Source: Methylobacteriaceae bacterium (lineage in GTDB: Bacteria; Pseudomonadota; Alphaproteobacteria; Rhizobiales; Beijerinckiaceae). Taken from it: DNA of 42,486 nt. The stretch lies in assembly GCA_016793505.1 (NCBI GenBank), contig JAEULW010000190.1, positions 1 to 42,486 on the forward strand. Direction: 5' to 3'. The first letter of the stretch is position 1, and every line of letters starts with the position of its first letter. Of this stretch, positions 7,966-16,369 are shown in pieces. The notes under the pieces are model-generated. The model ran no database searches. It was not told the origin of the DNA and saw only the letters and a list, made by a program, of their open reading frames with translations. Position numbers and translations under genes: made by a program.

Positions 7966-10900
7966 TGCGCATGAACATTTCAGCCTGGGCGATCCGCAAC
8001 CCGATGCCGTCGATCGTGCTGTTCGCGGTGCTGATGGTGCTCGGCGTCTTCGCGTTCAAGACATTGCCGATCACCAAATTCCCGAACATCGACGTGCCGA
8101 TCGTCGCCGTCACGGTGACGCAGGGCGGCGCGGCGCCGGCCGAACTCGAAACGCAGGTGACGAAGAAGATCGAGGACGCGGTCGCCGGCCTCACCGGCGT
8201 CAAGCACATCATCTCCTCGATCACCGACGGCGCCTCGACGACGACGGTCGAATTCCGTCTCGAGACCAACACCGACCGCGCCGTCAACGACGTCAAGGAC
8301 GCGGTGTCGCGCATCCGCTCCGAATTGCCGCGCACCGTCGACGAGCCGATCACCCGGCGCATCGAGATCGAGGGCGCGGCGATCCTGACCTACGCCGTCT
8401 CGGCCAAGACGAAATCGATCGAGGAGATTTCCTGGCACATCGACGACACGGTGATCCGTCGCCTGCAATCGTCGAAAGGCGTCGCCAGCGTCACGCGCGT
8501 CGGCGGCGTCACGCGCGAGATCCGCGTCGAGCTCGATCCGGCGCGACTGAACGCGCTCGGAATCACCGCCGCCGAGGTCAATCGCCAACTGCGCTCGACC
8601 AATGTCGATCTCGCCGGCGGGCGCGGCGACGTCGGCGGACAGGAACAGTCGATCCGCACGCTCGCCGGGGCGCGCACGCTCGCCGATCTCAAGGACACGC
8701 AGATCTGGCTGTCAGGCGGGCGCAAGGTGCGCCTCGCCGATCTCGGAACCATCGAGGACGCCTCCGCCGAGGCGCGCCAGTTCGCCCGGCTCGACGGCGA
8801 GCCGGTCGTCGCCTTCTCGATCTTCCGCGCCAAGGGCTCGAGCGACGCCGACGTCTACAAGGAGGTCGAGAAGCAGGTCGCGCAGCTGCGCAAGGATTTT
8901 CCCGATTACGCGGTGACGGCGATCGACAACACGGTTCGCTACACCGTCGGCAATTTCGAATCGGCGATGAAGACGCTGATCGAAGGGTCGGTTCTGGCGG
9001 TCATCGTCGTGCTGCTGTTCCTGCGCGACTGGCGCGCGACGCTGATCGCGGCGCTGGCGCTGCCGCTGTCGGCGATCCCGACCTTCTTCGCCATCAGCGC
9101 GATGGGGTTCTCGCTCAATCTCGTCAGCCTGCTCGCCATCACGCTGGCGACCGGCGTGCTGGTCGACGACGCGATCGTCGAGATCGAGAACATCGTGCGC
9201 CACATGCGGATGGGCAAGTCGCCCTATCGCGCCGCGCTGGAGGCGGCCGACGAGATCGGCCTCGCCGTCATCGCGATCTCGCTGACCATCGTCGCGGTGT
9301 TCGCGCCGGTGAGCTTCATGGGCGGCATCGCCGGGCAGTATTTCAAGCAGTTCGGCCTGACGGTGGCGGCGGCGGTGATCTTTTCGCTGCTGGTCGCGCG
9401 CCTCATCACGCCGCTGCTCGCCGCCTATTTCCTGCGCGATCACGCGCATGACGAGCGCGGGCCGGGCCTGATCATGCGCGGCTATACGCGCCTCGTCGCC
9501 TGGACGGTGCGGCATCGCTGGGTGACGCTGGCGCTCGGGCTCGGCATTTTCTACGGCTCGATCCAGGCGATGGCGCTGCTGCCCAAGGGCTTCATCCCGC
9601 CGATCGACGAGGGCCGCATGATGTTCGCGGTCGAGCTGCCGCCGGGCTCGCAGCTTTCCGACACGCAGCGCGTCACCGACGACATCGCCCGGCGCCTGAA
9701 GCAGAAGCCGGAGATCGCCAGCGCCTTCGTCAATGGCGGCTACATGATCGGCACAGGCGGCAGCGAGGTGCGCAAGGCCGTTCTGACCATCAATCTGACG
9801 CACAAGTCGGCGCGCCAGAAATCACAGAAGACGATGGAGGCGGAGGTCAGCGACGCGCTGCGCACGACGCCCGACATCCGCTTCTGGTACATCCAGCCGA
9901 ACGGCATGCGCACCTTCTCGATGCTCGTCGCCGGCGAGGATCAGGCGAAGGTCGTCGACATCGCCGCGCGCCTGCAATCGCAGATGCGCGGCCTGTCCGA
10001 TCTCGTCGCCAATCCGGTGTCGTCGGCCTCGCTGGACCGACCGGAAATTCAGATCCGGCCGCGCATGGAGCTCGCCGCCGAACTCGGCGTGACCACCGAC
10101 GCGCTGTCCGAGACGATCCGCGTCGCCACGATCGGCGATGTCGGGCCGAATCTCGCCAAGTTCGACGCCGGCGACCGGCTGATTCCGATCCGCGTGCAGA
10201 TCGCCGAGAGTTCGCGCGCCGACCTGCAGGCGCTCGAGACGCTGCGGGTCGGCACGTTGCGCGGCGCCGTGGTGCCGCTTGCGGCGATAGCCGATGTCGG
10301 CTTCGGCCGCGGCCCGGCCAGCATCGAGCGTTACGACCGCACGCGCCGCGTCGCGGTGGAGGCCGATCTGGTCGGGACGACGGCGCTCGGCGCCGCGGTC
10401 GACGCCGTGCTGGCGCTGCCCGCGGCGCAGAACCTGCCGGCCGGCATCGTCGTGCGGCAGGCCGGCGACGCCGAGATCATGGGCGAGGTGTTCGCCGGCT
10501 TCGCCACCGCGATGAGCGCCGGTCTGATGATGGTGTTCGGCGTGCTGGTGCTGCTGTTCGCCAGCGTGCTGCAGCCGATCACCATCCTGTTCTCGCTGCC
10601 GCTGTCGATCGGCGGCGTCGTCGCCGGACTGCTGGCGGCGAACATGGCCTTCTCGATGCCGGTCGTGATCGGCTTCCTGATGCTGATGGGCATCGTCACC
10701 AAGAACGCCATCATGCTGGTCGACTTCGCCGTCGAGCGCATGGCGCAGGGCATGAGCCGCGCCGAGGCGATCGTCGACGCCGGGGCCAAGCGCGCCCGGC
10801 CCATCGTCATGACCTCGATCGCCATGGGCGCCGGCATGGTGCCGGCGGCGCTCGCCTTCGGCGACGGCGGCGAGTTCCGCGCGCCGATGGCGGTGGCGGT

Positions 10901-11123
10901 GATCGGCGGCCTGATCGCCTCGACCTTCCTGTCGCTGCTGTTCGTGCCGTCGGTGTTCACCATCATGGACACGGTGGGCAACGCGATCTGGTGGGTGTTC
11001 GGCCGCTTCGTCGGGCCTAAGGACGAGCCGGGGGACGCAGCCGTGGCTGCGGCGGCCGCGACGATTGTCGCCACGACGGTCGAGTCCTACGGTCCGCACG
11101 ACTTCGCCAAGGCGGCGGAATGA
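7965..11123 (+). CDS. RND-family proton-driven efflux pump (AcrB/HAE1-like)
   Basis: This 1052-residue inner-membrane pump has the usual RND length. The first helix follows MNISAWAIRNP, a large periplasmic loop (~40-335) precedes helices 2-6, and a second large loop (~560-865) precedes helices 8-12. The proton-relay Asp pair is present in helix 4 (LVDDAIVEIEN, ~399-409), and the helix-10 Lys is present in GIVTKNAIMLVDF (~911). Sequences such as PNIDVPIVAVTV and FPDYAVTAIDNT are typical of HAE1 multidrug pumps rather than heavy-metal CusA. It works as a trimer with the adaptor encoded just before it. Control is probably by the TetR repressor. Substrates are not predictable from sequence. Confidence 0.95.
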   Translation: MRMNISAWAIRNPMPSIVLFAVLMVLGVFAFKTLPITKFPNIDVPIVAVTVTQGGAAPAELETQVTKKIEDAVAGLTGVKHIISSITDGASTTTVEFRLETNTDRAVNDVKDAVSRIRSELPRTVDEPITRRIEIEGAAILTYAVSAKTKSIEEISWHIDDTVIRRLQSSKGVASVTRVGGVTREIRVELDPARLNALGITAAEVNRQLRSTNVDLAGGRGDVGGQEQSIRTLAGARTLADLKDTQIWLSGGRKVRLADLGTIEDASAEARQFARLDGEPVVAFSIFRAKGSSDADVYKEVEKQVAQLRKDFPDYAVTAIDNTVRYTVGNFESAMKTLIEGSVLAVIVVLLFLRDWRATLIAALALPLSAIPTFFAISAMGFSLNLVSLLAITLATGVLVDDAIVEIENIVRHMRMGKSPYRAALEAADEIGLAVIAISLTIVAVFAPVSFMGGIAGQYFKQFGLTVAAAVIFSLLVARLITPLLAAYFLRDHAHDERGPGLIMRGYTRLVAWTVRHRWVTLALGLGIFYGSIQAMALLPKGFIPPIDEGRMMFAVELPPGSQLSDTQRVTDDIARRLKQKPEIASAFVNGGYMIGTGGSEVRKAVLTINLTHKSARQKSQKTMEAEVSDALRTTPDIRFWYIQPNGMRTFSMLVAGEDQAKVVDIAARLQSQMRGLSDLVANPVSSASLDRPEIQIRPRMELAAELGVTTDALSETIRVATIGDVGPNLAKFDAGDRLIPIRVQIAESSRADLQALETLRVGTLRGAVVPLAAIADVGFGRGPASIERYDRTRRVAVEADLVGTTALGAAVDAVLALPAAQNLPAGIVVRQAGDAEIMGEVFAGFATAMSAGLMMVFGVLVLLFASVLQPITILFSLPLSIGGVVAGLLAANMAFSMPVVIGFLMLMGIVTKNAIMLVDFAVERMAQGMSRAEAIVDAGAKRARPIVMTSIAMGAGMVPAALAFGDGGEFRAPMAVAVIGGLIASTFLSLLFVPSVFTIMDTVGNAIWWVFGRFVGPKDEPGDAAVAAAAATIVATTVESYGPHDFAKAAE

Positions 11124-11145
11124 CGGACGAGGGAAAGGGCGAGAG

Positions 11146-11802
11146 ATGATCCCGCAGCGCTATGCGCGACAGGACGAGACGCTGGCGCTGATGCGGCTCG
11201 CGCCGGTCATCCCGGTGCTGACCGTGCAGAGCCGCGCCGACGGGCTCGCCCAGGCGCGCGCGCTGGTCGCCGGCGGCCTGCCGGCGATCGAGGTCACGCT
11301 GCGAACGGCCGCCGCGCTCGACGCCATCCGCGTCATCGCCGCCGAGGTTCCCGGCGCGGTGGTCGGAGCCGGCACGGTGGTGGACGAGACCGGCATGGCG
11401 GCGGCGCTGGCGGCCGGGGCGCGCTTCCTCGTCAGCCCCGGCGCGACGCCGCATCTGGCGGCGGCCGCCGCCGCTTCGCCCGCGCCGTTCCTGCCGGGGG
11501 CGGCGACCGCTTCCGAGGCGATGGCGCTGCGCGAGCTGGGCTTTCGCCAGCTCAAATTCTTCCCCGCCGAGGCGGCAGGCGGGGCCAAGGCGCTCGCCGC
11601 GCTCGCCGCCCCGCTCGCCGACCTGCAATTCTGTCCGACCGGCGGGATCGACCTCGCCCGGGCCCCGGCCTATCTCGCCCTGCCCAACGTCGTCTGTGTC
11701 GGCGGCTCGTGGATGGTCCCGAAGGCCGCCGTGGCGGCGGGCGACTACGCGACCGTCGAAAGGCTCGCCCGGGAGGCGGCCGGGCTCGCCCGCCCGGGCT
11801 GA
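11146..11802 (+). CDS. eda: 2-keto-3-deoxy-6-phosphogluconate aldolase
   Basis: This 218-residue class I aldolase has catalytic Glu49 and Arg53 in IEVTLRT, the phosphate/TIM-barrel segments GAGTV and SPGATP, and the Schiff-base Lys137 in QLKFFPAE. It cleaves KDPG to pyruvate and glyceraldehyde 3-phosphate in the Entner-Doudoroff pathway; relatives also act on 2-keto-4-hydroxyglutarate or KDPGal. The frame is open upstream, but the ATG at 11146, behind GGGAAAGGGCGAGAG, gives the standard family length. It begins only 22 bases after the RND pump stop with no visible terminator, so it may ride on the efflux transcript, which is unusual for a central-metabolism enzyme. No edd or zwf lies nearby. 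Confidence 0.92.
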   Translation: MIPQRYARQDETLALMRLAPVIPVLTVQSRADGLAQARALVAGGLPAIEVTLRTAAALDAIRVIAAEVPGAVVGAGTVVDETGMAAALAAGARFLVSPGATPHLAAAAAASPAPFLPGAATASEAMALRELGFRQLKFFPAEAAGGAKALAALAAPLADLQFCPTGGIDLARAPAYLALPNVVCVGGSWMVPKAAVAAGDYATVERLAREAAGLARPG

Positions 11803-11975
11803 ATCCCCGGGATGCGACGATCCGGGGGGTTCCCTTGGCGGCGCTGTGGCGATAAAGAGACAGCCGGCGAAAAACCCCGTTCCGGCCGAATCCACCGGGC
11901 GTTAAGGTTTTTCGGCAACACTCTGGTCACCATGCGGGCGCGTCGCGCGCGCGCCCTTCAGCCGACGAGAGCGGA
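11803..11975 (+). promoter_or_regulatory. Leader/promoter region of the DUF882 gene with inverted repeat
   Basis: These 173 bases hold no gene. The notable element is a 9-bp inverted repeat, CGAAAAACC (11868-11876) and GGTTTTTCG (11906-11914), separated by 29 bases. It lies about 60 bases before the probable TTG start and could be an operator or a leader RNA structure. No clear -35/-10 pair is seen. Confidence 0.35.
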
Positions 11976-13838
11976 TTGCGACAGTTGCGAGACAGGTTCC
12001 GCCTATCGGTCCGGCGCGTCGTTTCGGCGCTCGGCCTCGTCGCGGCGGCGGGCGTGGCGCTGGCGCCGACGGCGACGCAGAACGCCATCGCCAATGGCGA
12101 TACGCGCAGCCTGTCGCTCTATCATCAGCACACGGGCGAGGCGGCGACGATCACCTTCAAGGTGAACGGATCCTATGACAGCTCCGCGCTCGAGAAGCTG
12201 AACTGGATCACGCGCGACTGGCGGCGCGACGAGCCGATCCGCATGAATCCGCGGGTGTTCGATCTGGTGTGGGAAGTTCACCGGATGTCGGGTTCGCGCT
12301 CGCCGATCAAGATCATGTCGGCCTATCGCTCGCCGCAGACCAACGCCATGCTGCGGCGGCGCTCGGGCGCCGTCGCCAAGCATTCGCAGCACATGCAGGG
12401 CAACGCCATGGATGTGCACTTCCCGGATGTCGGCGCGAGCCGCGCCCGCGAGATGGGCGTGCGACTGCAGCGCGGCGGCGTCGGCTACTATCCGTCCGCC
12501 AATTCGCCCTTTGTGCATCTCGACGTCGGCAGCGTGCGGCACTGGCCGCGCATGAGCTACGATCAGCTGGCGCGCATCTTCCCGGACGGCAAGACCGTCC
12601 ACATTCCCTCCAACGGCCAGCCCCTGCCGGGCTACGACGCGGCGCTGGCCGAGATCGAGCGCAATGGCGGCACCGCCTTCGCCTCGGCCTATGTCACCAG
12701 CCAGAAGTCGAAGGGGCTGCTCGCCTTCCTGTTCGGCGGCGGCGAGGACGAGGAAGAGGAGGTCGCGGTCGCTCCGCGCGGACGCGGCAAGCGCGGTCAG
12801 GCGATCGCCCAGCGCGGCCGAGGCGACGGCCGCTTCGAGGTCGCCGCCGTCAGCTCGGCGGGCGGCGACGACGCCGGCTCGAAGACCTTCTTCGTCGGCG
12901 GGGCGCGTCAGGCGCCGGTCGCCGACAATCCTTCGCCCGCGGTGCAGCGGGCGATGCGCAACCTGCCGCGCGGCGAGGCGGTCATGCGCCCGGCCGAACC
13001 GGAGAAGAAGCCCGAGATCAAGCCGGTCGAGGCCAAGCCCGCCGAGACCACCGTCGCCGAGCCGGCGCGGCCCGTCGCGGCGCCGACGCCGCCGGCGCGT
13101 CCCACCCAGGTCGCCTCGCTCGAGCCCGTGCGGCCCGCCGCCGAGGCCGAAACCGCGACGCGCGGCGCCAGGCCCGAGGCGGCGAAGAACGAGCCGAAGG
13201 TCGCCGACGTGCCGACGCCGCCGCGCCGTCCGAGCTCGATGATGATCGCCGAACTCGGCTTCGCCAATGCGCCGCTGCCGCCGAGCCGGCCGGTCGAACT
13301 CGCCGCCCTGCGCGGCGCGCCGGCCGAGGCGGCGAAGGCGCTCGACCGCCCGACGCGCGATCTGATCGCCGCCAAGCTTGCGGCCGTCGATCGCGCCGCT
13401 CTGCCGGGCGTGATCACGCAAGGATCCGCCACGCGCTCCGTGCATGCCGCGCTCGCCTATGCCGGCGAGACGGCGCCGGCCCCGGTTCCGCGGCCGAAGG
13501 AGGCGGCGCTGTCGCGGCCCGACCTCGCCAGGGCGCCTGCGCCCGATTTCGTCGCCGCGCGCGTCGACCGCTCGAATTTCCGCGCGCTGACCGCCTCGGC
13601 GCCGTCGACCCGCACGACGACGCAGTCGACGCTCGGCCCGACCGTCGCGCCGGTGCGCCAGGCGGCGCGCGCCAATGTCGGCGCGCTGATGCTGCGCTCC
13701 TCGGTCGACGTCGTGTCGACCTTCGGCGACCGGCCGACCGGCGATCTCATCCCCTCGCGCTTCACCGGGCCGGCCGTGCAGTCGATCCCGCAGCCGAACA
13801 TGTTTGGCGCGCTGCCGGCCGCCGCGCCGGCGGAATAG
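11976..13838 (+). CDS. DUF882 (YcbK-like, M15 peptidase fold) cell-wall protein with proline-rich tail
   Basis: This 620-residue exported protein has a basic N-terminus with an Arg pair and an Ala-rich hydrophobic segment (~14-30), a DUF882/peptidase M15A-like domain (~45-200), and a long low-complexity Ala/Pro-rich region. The putative zinc ligands are His139 and Asp146 in KHSQHMQGNAMD and His181 in FVHLDVG, with SAYRSP near 115; these match D,D-carboxypeptidase-like M15 enzymes. A very acidic patch (GEDEEEEV) near 260 and four PxPPxRP-like motifs (near 369, 412, 432 and 501) mark the tail. The start is a TTG at 11976; the nearest ATG (11932) is out of frame. Family members are probably peptidoglycan-linked, but the substrate is not established. 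Confidence 0.82.
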   Translation: MRQLRDRFRLSVRRVVSALGLVAAAGVALAPTATQNAIANGDTRSLSLYHQHTGEAATITFKVNGSYDSSALEKLNWITRDWRRDEPIRMNPRVFDLVWEVHRMSGSRSPIKIMSAYRSPQTNAMLRRRSGAVAKHSQHMQGNAMDVHFPDVGASRAREMGVRLQRGGVGYYPSANSPFVHLDVGSVRHWPRMSYDQLARIFPDGKTVHIPSNGQPLPGYDAALAEIERNGGTAFASAYVTSQKSKGLLAFLFGGGEDEEEEVAVAPRGRGKRGQAIAQRGRGDGRFEVAAVSSAGGDDAGSKTFFVGGARQAPVADNPSPAVQRAMRNLPRGEAVMRPAEPEKKPEIKPVEAKPAETTVAEPARPVAAPTPPARPTQVASLEPVRPAAEAETATRGARPEAAKNEPKVADVPTPPRRPSSMMIAELGFANAPLPPSRPVELAALRGAPAEAAKALDRPTRDLIAAKLAAVDRAALPGVITQGSATRSVHAALAYAGETAPAPVPRPKEAALSRPDLARAPAPDFVAARVDRSNFRALTASAPSTRTTTQSTLGPTVAPVRQAARANVGALMLRSSVDVVSTFGDRPTGDLIPSRFTGPAVQSIPQPNMFGALPAAAPAE

Positions 13839-13865
13839 GGCGCGGGCGCCATCGGGAGCGTCGCG

Positions 13866-14489
13866 ATGACGGCGTTCAACGCCCGAACGCATTGGGACAC
13901 GGTCTACGCCGCCAAGGGCGAGGCCGAGGTCAGCTGGTTCCAGCCGACGCCGGCCCCGTCGCTCGACATGCTGGCGCGGATCGGCGCCGGGCCGGGCGCT
14001 TCGCTCATCGATGTCGGCGGCGGCGCCTCACGGCTGGTCGACGCGCTGCTCGCGGCGGGCTGGCGCGATGTCGCCGTGCTCGATCTGTCCGCAGCCGCGT
14101 TGGCGCGGGCGCAGACGCGGCTCGGCGAGCGGGCGAGTCTGGCACGCTGGATCGTCGCCGACGCGACGACTTGGACGCCCGATCGCGTCTTCGACGTCTG
14201 GCACGACCGCGCCGCCTTCCATTTCCTTGTCGAGCCTGCGGATCGCGCCGCCTATGTCGGCGTGCTGAAGCGGGCGCTGGCGCCGGGCGGCCATGTCATC
14301 CTCGCCGCCTTCGCGCCGGACGGGCCGGAAAAATGCAGCGGCCTGCCGGTGATGCGCCACGACGCGGCGAGCCTGGCGCGTGAACTGGGCGAGGGTTTTG
14401 CGCTGGTCGAGGAAATGGCGCACGAGCATGCGACGCCATGGGGCGCGATCCAGCGCTTCCGCTTCGCGACGTTCCGGCGCGCGGACTGA
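13866..14489 (+). CDS. Class I SAM-dependent methyltransferase
   Basis: This 207-residue protein has a Rossmann-type methyltransferase core. Motif I is SLIDVGGGASRLVD (~46-59), the acidic motif II is VLDLS (~73-77), motif III lies near IVADATTW, and VWHDRAAFHFL follows. The opening HWDTVYAAKGEAEVSWFQ is typical of a bacterial group annotated as class I or thiopurine S-methyltransferase-like enzymes. The substrate is unknown, probably a small molecule. It starts 27 bases after the DUF882 stop on the same strand and could share its transcript; a short hairpin follows its stop. Confidence 0.85.
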   Translation: MTAFNARTHWDTVYAAKGEAEVSWFQPTPAPSLDMLARIGAGPGASLIDVGGGASRLVDALLAAGWRDVAVLDLSAAALARAQTRLGERASLARWIVADATTWTPDRVFDVWHDRAAFHFLVEPADRAAYVGVLKRALAPGGHVILAAFAPDGPEKCSGLPVMRHDAASLARELGEGFALVEEMAHEHATPWGAIQRFRFATFRRAD

Positions 14490-14502
14490 GCCGGCGCGGC
14501 TC
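14488..14502. terminator. Short hairpin between convergent genes
   Basis: GAGCCG and CGGCTC pair around a three-base loop, overlapping the end of the methyltransferase gene and 28 bases from the convergent DUF2312 stop. It could serve both strands, but there is no T-run on either side, so this is a weak call. Confidence 0.35.
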
Positions 14503-14529
14503 CCGATCGCGCGGCCCGAACGGCGCGTC

Positions 14530-14772
14530 TCAGCCCTGGATCATGCCGAGCGCGGCGAGATAGAGATCGAGGATCTCCTCCTCCTCGCGGCGCTTGTCCT
14601 TGTCCTGCTTCCTGAGCGAGACGATCTTGCGCATGATCTTGACGTCGTAGCCGTTGCCCTTGGCCTCGGCGTAGACGTCCTTGATGTCGTCGGCGATCGC
14701 CTTCTTCTCCTCCTCGAGCTTCTCGATGCGCTCGATGAAGGCGCGCAGATGTTTGGCGTCGACGTCGCTCAT
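14530..14772 (-). CDS. UPF0335 / DUF2312 protein
   Basis: This 80-residue, highly charged helical protein is almost entirely coiled-coil: [19 protein letters not shown], then [19 protein letters not shown] and a [17 protein letters not shown] stretch. It belongs to the alphaproteobacterial UPF0335 family (once called GapR-like), whose DNA-associated members bind overtwisted AT-rich DNA ahead of replication forks and polymerases; GapR of Caulobacter is the studied example. The length is the family standard and the ATG at 14772 is the only sensible start. Its place beside an N-formylglutamate amidohydrolase, DUF1036 and pyruvate kinase is a familiar Hyphomicrobiales arrangement. Confidence 0.9.
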   Translation of the reverse strand: MSDVDAKHLRAFIERIEKLEEEKKAIADDIKDVYAEAKGNGYDVKIMRKIVSLRKQDKDKRREEEEILDLYLAALGMIQG

Positions 14773-14858
14773 GTCGCGGTCCTGGTCGCAAAGGGGAGGC
14801 GAGGGTGATGCGGCGGGGGCCGGCCGCAGTCAAGCCGGCGCGGCAGCCTGTCCCCAGA

Positions 14859-15686
14859 TCAGCGCGGCTTGTGGCGGATGTGGCAGCGGCTGCCGTGGAA
14901 CTCGATGCGGTGTACGTCCTCGCGCGCCAGCACGCGGCGCAGCGGAACGGCCAGCCGGTCGGCCCAGGCGTGCGCCCCGGCCTCGTCGGCGATCAGTTCC
15001 TGCCGCACCTCGACCAGCAGGCCGGCGAGGCCGCGGGCGGTGGCGTGCGTGTCCATCGTGTCGCCCTCGAGCGCGCCGTCATAGGGCTCGTTGTCGCCGA
15101 TCGTCAGATCGCCGTCGGCCTGCATCAACTCGATCATCGGCTTGGTCATGCGCGGGTCGAGATCCCAGAGGAAGCCGACCTGCCAGGGCCGGTCGACGCC
15201 TTTCATGCGCGGGGTGAAGGAATGGATCGAGACGATGGCCGGCGTCACGCCGGTCGCCAGCATGGCGTCGAGCGTCGCCGAGACCGCGTCGCGATAGGGC
15301 CGCCAGAAGCGCTGCTTGCGACGTTCGATCTCCTCCACGCCGATGCGGGCGTTGCCGGGGATCAGCGCGCCGTCCGAGATGCGCATGACGAGGGTCGGAT
15401 CGTCGCCGCCGCGGTTCGGGTCGATCAGCAGGCGCGAGAAGGTGGTCATCACCGCCGGCGCGCCGAACAGCGCGGCGAGGCGGCGCGTCATCGCCGCTGC
15501 GCCGATGTCGTAGGCGATGTGCCGCTCGAACTGCCCGGCCGGCAGGCCGAGGTCGCCATAGTCGGGCGGCACGGCGTTGGAGGCGTGGTCGCACAGGAAC
15601 AGGACGCCGGCGTCGAGCGCGCCGGGAATCGTCGCCACCGGGGGAAAATCGACCGAGGCGACGGCGGGGCTGGAGGCGACGTTCAT
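14859..15686 (-). CDS. N-formylglutamate amidohydrolase family protein
   Basis: This 275-residue protein carries family motifs: FLCDHASNAVP (~31-41), a likely metal site; DIGAAAMTRRLA; SRLLIDPNRGGDDPTL; IVSIHSFTPRM with a His; and a conserved C-terminal EVRQELI segment. The family hydrolyses N-formyl-L-glutamate to formate and glutamate in histidine degradation (HutG-type), but many alphaproteobacterial copies lie outside any hut operon, as here, so the natural substrate is uncertain. The frame runs open to 15950. The ATG at 15686 is chosen because the family homology begins about 20 residues later and upstream codons look non-coding. It is divergent from DUF1036-pyk. Confidence 0.87.
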   Translation of the reverse strand: MNVASSPAVASVDFPPVATIPGALDAGVLFLCDHASNAVPPDYGDLGLPAGQFERHIAYDIGAAAMTRRLAALFGAPAVMTTFSRLLIDPNRGGDDPTLVMRISDGALIPGNARIGVEEIERRKQRFWRPYRDAVSATLDAMLATGVTPAIVSIHSFTPRMKGVDRPWQVGFLWDLDPRMTKPMIELMQADGDLTIGDNEPYDGALEGDTMDTHATARGLAGLLVEVRQELIADEAGAHAWADRLAVPLRRVLAREDVHRIEFHGSRCHIRHKPR

Positions 15687-15740
15687 GGGGCGACGTTTCT
15701 GGCGATCCGCGGCGAAGAGCGAGCCGGCGCGCCGGCGACC

Positions 15741-15778
15741 GTGACATGGCGCAGGTGACATAAGCGAAAATTGCGCCA
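15741..15778. promoter_or_regulatory. Repeat cluster in the divergent promoter region
   Basis: Within the 233-base divergent gap (15687-15919) the heptamer GTGACAT occurs twice, 14 bases apart (15741-15747 and 15755-15761). A 7-bp inverted repeat, TGGCGCA (15747-15753) and TGCGCCA (15772-15778), overlaps it. The arrangement between an amidohydrolase gene and DUF1036-pyk suggests a regulator binding site. The regulator is unknown, and the rest of the gap shows nothing I recognise. Confidence 0.4.
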
Positions 15779-15919
15779 ACGCAACCGGTCGCCCGCACGG
15801 CGGGCGCGTCGGACGCACGGGCGTCGTGACCGCGGCGCCGATCTGGTCTAAAGCGTCGGCCCCGCGCCGGCGCGCAGCCGGATCGCCTGATTCGCATGGC
15901 CCTCCAGGATTCGCCCGAC

Positions 15920-16357
15920 ATGCCGGGACCGACGACGATCCGCCTCGCACTCGCCGCCGGCGCGCTGATGGCCTCGGCGCTGTCGGCTGCGGCCGATTTC
16001 CGCCTGTGCAACAACACCGCGACGCGGGTCAGCGTCGCCATCGCCTACACCGACGCCAGGACGTGGATCTCGGAAGGCTGGTGGAACCTGAAGGGCGGAA
16101 CCTGCGAAACGCTGCTGCGCGGCCCGCTGGCGGCGCAATATTATTACGTCTACGCCATGGACGAGCGCGGCGGCGAGTGGAAGGACAAGGCCTTCATGTG
16201 CACGCGCGACCGCGAATTCCGCATCGAGGGGCGCGAGGACTGCTACGCCCGCGGCTTCGACCGCACCGGATTCTTCGAGGTCGACACCGGCAAGGACGCC
16301 AAGAACTGGACGGTGCAACTCACCGATCCCAATCGCCCGCCCGCCGCCCAGCAATAG
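15920..16357 (+). CDS. DUF1036 secreted protein
   Basis: This protein of about 145 residues has a signal peptide (hydrophobic core LALAAGALMASALSAAA) and a mature DUF1036 domain beginning ADFRLCNNTATRVSVAI. Conserved features are GWWNLKGGTC, YYYVYAMDE, FMCTRDREF, EDCYARGFDRTGFFEVDTG and WTVQLTD. Its cysteines, probably paired after export, are conserved in the family. The function is unknown; the family is common in alphaproteobacteria and often precedes pyruvate kinase, as here, with a 12-base gap. The ATG at 15920 follows AGGA by ten bases and gives a standard signal peptide. An ATG at 15896 would add eight residues and cannot be excluded. Confidence 0.85.
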   Translation: MPGPTTIRLALAAGALMASALSAAADFRLCNNTATRVSVAIAYTDARTWISEGWWNLKGGTCETLLRGPLAAQYYYVYAMDERGGEWKDKAFMCTRDREFRIEGREDCYARGFDRTGFFEVDTGKDAKNWTVQLTDPNRPPAAQQ

Positions 16358-16369
16358 CAAGAGATCGAC

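Noticed and set aside
12003-13892. Minus-strand frame of 629 codons over the DUF882 gene
   Set aside because: It is an Arg-rich mirror frame, while the plus-strand frame has a signal peptide and conserved zinc-site motifs.
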